Shown here: piece by piece, positions 59,701 to 64,000 of the stretch
Layout: every line of letters begins with the position of its first letter
Numbering within the stretch: position 1 is the first letter of the stretch
From: Thalassia testudinum
Taxonomy: Eukaryota > Streptophyta > Magnoliopsida > Alismatales > Hydrocharitaceae
Direction of reading: 5' to 3'
Assembly: GCA_037157565.1 (NCBI GenBank)
Contig: JAZHRO010000055.1
Coordinates: 39,339,001-39,403,000, forward strand
DNA length: 64,000 bases
Translations under genes and position numbers: made by a program
The notes under the pieces: model-generated
Database searches by the model: none
What the model saw: the letters and a program-made list of their open reading frames with translations, nothing else
Told to the model about the DNA's origin: nothing

Positions 59701-60659
59701 AAGGGCTTTCGATTGAGCCTTTGCTTGATTGATTTGGTGAATGAAGCCGATCGGAATCGTCAGCCGAAGTCTAGCCAATATCGGGCAGAACCTAGGAAAC
59801 AAAGTCCCACCTTGGAAGTTCTAGAGGCACTGCCTTGTTATATTATGATTTTGTGAAGTGGACGCTTCGGTCATCAGCATAGGGCACGAAATGAAACTAA
59901 TATGGGTGCAGGCACGTGCATTGCATGTGCTTGTGCATGGGTGTGTGTGTGTACGCCTGTGGGCGTGAGCGTGGGCCTGTGAGTGGGCGAGTGGGCCTTG
60001 GAGGTTGGTTACTGTGCATGAGCTTGAATTGGACAATAAACCACCTAAGAAAAATTAGGCTCGAGCTCAAGTAGGGTCTAGTCCACCCAATTGGGCGCTG
60101 TGTATCCTCGAACGAGCTTGGGCCACTGATGTAAACACATTTACACTACTTAAAATGTCTATTTTTGCATGTTCTTAAGCATAGGATTGCATTTCATGAT
60201 ATAAATATTGCATAACATGCATCATCTTGCATTTAAAGTAGTTTGAATAAAATGGAGGTTAATTGTCTCCTTTTATGTGCTTGGACAGGGCAAACATTTA
60301 ATCGGGGCCTCGGATCAAAGATCCAACCGTATGGATGTGATCAGGGCGGCGATTGGAGTTCAATGACTCTAAGATCGCCCTAATCAGGCATCCGTAGCAT
60401 CAGATAGTTACTGGGGAACCCTAGAAGATCAAGGGCTAGGATGGTGAAAATCCGCACTTCAGATGACAAATCCGACCACACGGATGAATTCGGATCGACG
60501 ATCGCAGCCAAACGACGTAAAAATCGAGTCAATCCGACATCCGTGGCACCATCTACAACTTCCAGAAGATGGACGGCTAAGATGGCGCCACGTGGTGCCA
60601 TCTCGACCGCCCAAATGGCCGCATGCATTCTACGAAGGCCCTGCACCCAACCGCTCTCC

Positions 60660-60683
60660 GCCGTTGGATCTTGATCCAACGGC
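60660..60683. repeat. 24-bp perfect palindrome in the solo LTR
   Basis: GCCGTTGGATC and GATCCAACGGC are perfect complements separated by tt. It corresponds in form to the palindrome at 46666. Confidence 0.88.
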
Positions 60684-61137
60684 TGTGGTCGACCGCGCCT
60701 AAAAGGGTCCGCTCGACCATCCGCGCCCTATAGCTCGACCATTTCGCGAGCGGCAGGCGTGAGTTCGAGCCGCAGCGAAGGGCTGGAAGGTGCGGGCAAT
60801 TGAGGCGCGTGGAGCATCAGATGGAGATCCAACGGCTGCGCGCGCCCGATAGCGCCGACGCGCTATTACATGCGTGGCATGGACGCGCGATCGCACGCGG
60901 ATGGGCACGCAGCGCAGCGGGTGATGGCGTGACTTAAGCCGTTCGATCTTGCCATCGGACAGCTGAGATTCAAAGGACGTGGGAAGCCGTTGCGTGCGCG
61001 GGTAGCTGAGTGGGCGCACGTGGGCGCGGAAGCTACGCCCACGTTTGGGGCTTTAGCGACGGTATTATCTGTCACTAACGACCCCTCATTTATTATTTTT
61101 AAGTTGTAATGTCCATTTTTCCCCCACTCCTTGCAAC

Positions 61138-61145
61138 TATAAAAG
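61138..61145 (+). promoter_or_regulatory. TATA box of the solo LTR
   Basis: TATAAAAG lies about 1 kb into the LTR, followed by a pyrimidine-rich leader. Confidence 0.65.
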
Positions 61146-62222
61146 GAGACCCCCTCCATACGAAATTCTCATCCCTTCCTTCTCTTCTCTACCCCTCCAA
61201 AGCTCAAGAGAAGCTTGTCCCACACCCGGGATGCTTCTCGCGAGATAAAGTCCAAATTTTCGTCCCCCTTCGGAAGTGGATCCCGCAACGACGACGGCGT
61301 GCTGCTTCGTTCCCGTTCTGCTTCGTCCTGCTTCGTTCCCCTTCGTCCAGGCGTCGTCCCGTCCGGCTCGTCCTCCAAGTAACCGTCGAGGAGGATTTCT
61401 CTCTCCCTATTCTTTTTACTGCTTTCTAGTATAGATTTACTGCTTTCTAGTGTAGTTTTGCTCGTCCTCCAAGCAATCGTCGAGGAGGACACTTCTCCCT
61501 CCATTTTTTTAATGCTTTCTAGAGTAAATTTATCGCTTTCTAGAGTAATTAATTTATGCTTTGTAGTTGTAAGAATGAAATGAACAATCTCCTTAATGAT
61601 AAATTCCTTGTTTATTCTACATCTCATTTTGATTTCTCTGTGTAATATTCTTTTTCTCTCTTACTCTCTCTCTCTTCTATGTATTGTAAATAATTAGATA
61701 GTTTTAAATTGAATTATTCCGTGACAAATAAAAAGAAATGCGTAGTTTTTAAATCAAACGTCCGCCTCCCTGTGTTCGACCCGGAATTTTAATTTCGGTA
61801 TAAATTTTATTTGTTGAACACGAATTCTTCGCTTTCGAACTACAACGACAGGTTTTCCAAAATCGAACACGTCAGCGTAGCCATTCGTAACGTTCAACAG
61901 CCACCCATTAAAAACTAATTTTTATAATTGAAGATTAAATGGGTTAAGTGTTGGCGTGAAAATGACTAAGTGTGGACATAAGACACAGTGAAGAGGATAA
62001 GGAAAAGATAAAGGAGAACAAAGAATGCTTAAGGAGAATTGAAAGAAGAAGAGGAGAAGAATAAGAGGAAAAAGAGAGTGAAACAGGGTAAAGGAAAAGA
62101 GAGGGAATGAGAGAGAGAGCAACGACAGAGAAGAAAGGAAATAACAAAGAAGAAGAAAAGGGCTGAAGAAAGAATGAAGGAAAGAATTAGAAAGAAGAGG
62201 GATCAAACTTCTTGCATGTTCA

Positions 62223-62248
62223 GACATCCGATACTACTATCAGACGTC
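62223..62248. repeat. GACGTC pair near 62.2 kb
   Basis: GACATC at 62223 and GACGTC at 62243 (the latter within a full CAGACGTCTG) are 20 bp apart. They directly follow a GA-rich tract, the same neighbourhood as the pair in Athila B read in its own orientation. Confidence 0.7.
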
Positions 62249-62760
62249 TGATTTTCTTTAATATTGCATTTTCATGTTCTTTTATTGTTATTTTGAGCTC
62301 TCAACATTGTAAAAGGCAAATATACTTCTTGTATATCATTTTCTTGTCTTAATCTCTTGTAATTAAAAGTAATTGATGTAATAGACATGTTTACTTGATT
62401 TTTAATGACAAATCACATGTGTAAATATGTTCTTTCTTAATGGAATGTTGCATGCTTTTATTTGAACATCTCTTATGCAAGATTCATGTACTTAAAAGTA
62501 TTTTAATTATAACCTAATTAATTGATTGATTCTTAATTATGCTTAGGAATTAATGGTGAATTAAGCTTACTATTATGCCTCCTAGTGAATGACTTGGACT
62601 CAACCAGTTAAAAAGAATTTAAAATCTAAAATGTTAGGTTAACTTGACCCTATGCTACACAACCAATATTAATTCGAGTTAACCTAAGTTACTTTCTTAT
62701 GCAATCAATTAAGCATAAATAACTTAATTAACTGTGCTGAGGATTTGACCCACCAGCAGG

Positions 62761-64000
62761 CAAATGATTCGAAAAAGGGATTATATGAAAAAGAAAAAGA
62801 AGGGTTGAGAGTTTCTTCAACCCTTTAGCCTTCTTTGATAATGCTGCTGTTAGTGAATCTTTGATGGAAGATTTTGGATCCTGACAATGCGGTCAGAGCA
62901 ATTATTGACATGGAGGCTCTTTTCACTGTGATTTATGATTAAAACTATTGTACTCACATATAAGGACCCTTTAGTATTAATTCCTTAATATTGACATGTT
63001 AGGAAATAGTAACAACATTTAGATGTAATAACTTGTTTCCTTCCATAAACTCTTCCTTAAGCTTAGAATGCTTCTATCCCTAAATCAAAATAATTATTAT
63101 GCATGCTTGGAAATATACCCTATATTGTCTAATCCAAATCATGAGCTAGATTGCCCTTATTTTGAAACAAAGCTTGTGAAAACTGCTCCTTAGTGTTCTC
63201 ATCCAAATCCTATATTATCTTCATGAACATAATATTTTTCATCTTAAGTTTAGGTTAAATGATGTTTTAGCTTCCACAAAAACATAGTTTTATACCTATT
63301 CAAGGTTAAGAAAAAGAAACTCATAGAACGAAACAAATACAAAAGCAGAGTTCCTATACACATCCGTACATCGCTAGACATACAAATCTGGTACTTACTA
63401 GAAGATGAATGGCAACCGGCAACTTAATCTACTCCATGCAAAATCCTCATCATGAGAGATCCACCTCCAATCATATGCCACTACATTCAAGACCATAAAT
63501 CATATTAAGAAATAAGTTAAGCATCTAATTCTAACCCTCAATCAATCACATAAAAGTTAAAGTTAACCGTATAACCTAAACCTAAATTAAGCTTGCGAGT
63601 GACTAAGAGAGGTCGACTACAATTGAGAGTTGGAATAAGAGATATTGAGCATAGATCTAAGCTTAGGTTTGATCTGCATGTTTGATTGAAGAACTTACAC
63701 CTGTATAAGTCCTAAGTATTATACACAGATTGATGCTTTATTATAAAAAGAAATAAGACAAGCATTTAAGAAGATGCATAAGTTAGCCATTTTCAATTAA
63801 TTTTTTTAAAAAGATTAGCATTTTCAACTAATAATAATCACTTACATAACAAGGACTTCAAACTCAAGTAAGAAAAACATTGTTGTTTTGCATACTTGGT
63901 TAGCCTAGCTAACAGATTTTGCAGGCTTGCTATATGTTTGAACCAGCCCAAAAAAGAGCACCTAATTGCCCCTTATTGTTCTTCTTCCCTACATCATCGA
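62761..64000. other. AT-rich right edge without recognisable features
   Basis: I see no credible gene, repeat or element boundary in this stretch. Confidence 0.4.

Larger units (their letters stand above)
60127..61899 (+). mobile_element. Solo LTR (1.77 kb), related to the one at 45558-46965
   Basis: It starts TGATGTAAAC and ends CGTTCAACA, with the duplication gccac on both sides (60122-60126 and 61900-61904). It shares the GACCACACGGATG and AATCCGACATCCG region with the solo LTR at 45.5 kb and has a similar GC-rich middle and ctttagcgac phrase. A TATA box (TATAAAAG) lies at 61138-61145. It holds a perfect 24-bp palindrome at 60660-60683. The 3' end could instead be at GTCA near 61874, but the target duplication favours 61899. 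Confidence 0.75.
56750..62755 (+). mobile_element. Candidate long solo LTR (about 4.2 kb without its nested LTR)
   Basis: It starts TGATGAGAGGCTCATCATG, ends CCCACCA, and is flanked by gcagg (56745-56749 and 62756-62760). A TATA box (TATAAATA) lies at 57527-57534, with leader-like sequence behind it and a GA-rich tract at 61975-62200. The start resembles 9824. One GACGTC pair lies near its end (62223). It contains the solo LTR at 60127-61899. The assignment depends on one 5-bp match and on position, so it is tentative. No gene is visible in it. Confidence 0.35.

Overview
This window is a plant nuclear intergenic region made almost entirely of nested LTR retrotransposons. I see no host gene. 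The evidence for a flowering plant is three element lineages: a Tekay/Del chromovirus with a C-terminal chromodomain, Athila-type Ty3 elements primed by tRNA-Asp, and a SIRE/Maximus-like Ty1 LTR. A GC-rich chromovirus polyprotein hints at a monocot, but weakly.

Layout. 1-7802: a Tekay element on the plus strand, with its 5' LTR cut by the window edge. It sits in an older Athila element, called A here, whose 3' half is scattered over 7803-8830, 18151-19066 and four pieces of its 3' LTR (19067-19960, 31727-31786, 33507-33620, 48784-49445). 8831-18150 holds an older Tekay-like LTR tail interrupted by a second Tekay-family LTR (15070-17975). The 3' LTR of A was then hit three times, at or just downstream of its TATA box: by a complete Athila element (here Athila 2, 19961-31721, TSD ataaa), by a SIRE-like solo LTR (31787-33501, TSD ctttg), and by a complete minus-strand Athila-like element (here Athila B, 33621-48778, TSD acctt). 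Athila B carries a further solo LTR (45558-46965, TSD gtggg). 49446-64000 holds a fossil Tat RNase H, CACTA-like ends, candidate solo LTRs, and a solo LTR (60127-61899, TSD gccac) related to the one at 45.5 kb.

All coding regions are dead copies. The Tekay gag-pol keeps one frame over 4.77 kb but has 12 stops, 11 of them TAG at sites consistent with CAG to TAG. This looks like deamination of methylated cytosine and recurs in the Athila copies.

The most interesting signal is non-coding. The palindrome GACGTC (extended form CAGACGTCTG) recurs dozens of times in LTRs of unrelated lineages, and copies are spaced exactly 20 bp apart. The SIRE-like LTR has 16 copies forming eight pairs, all eight with 14 bp between the palindromes. 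The Tekay LTR has a run of six at exact 20-bp steps. An older Tekay-family LTR keeps the step although most of its sites have decayed. Single pairs lie in both LTRs of Athila B and at 62.2 kb. I know of no named element that explains this.
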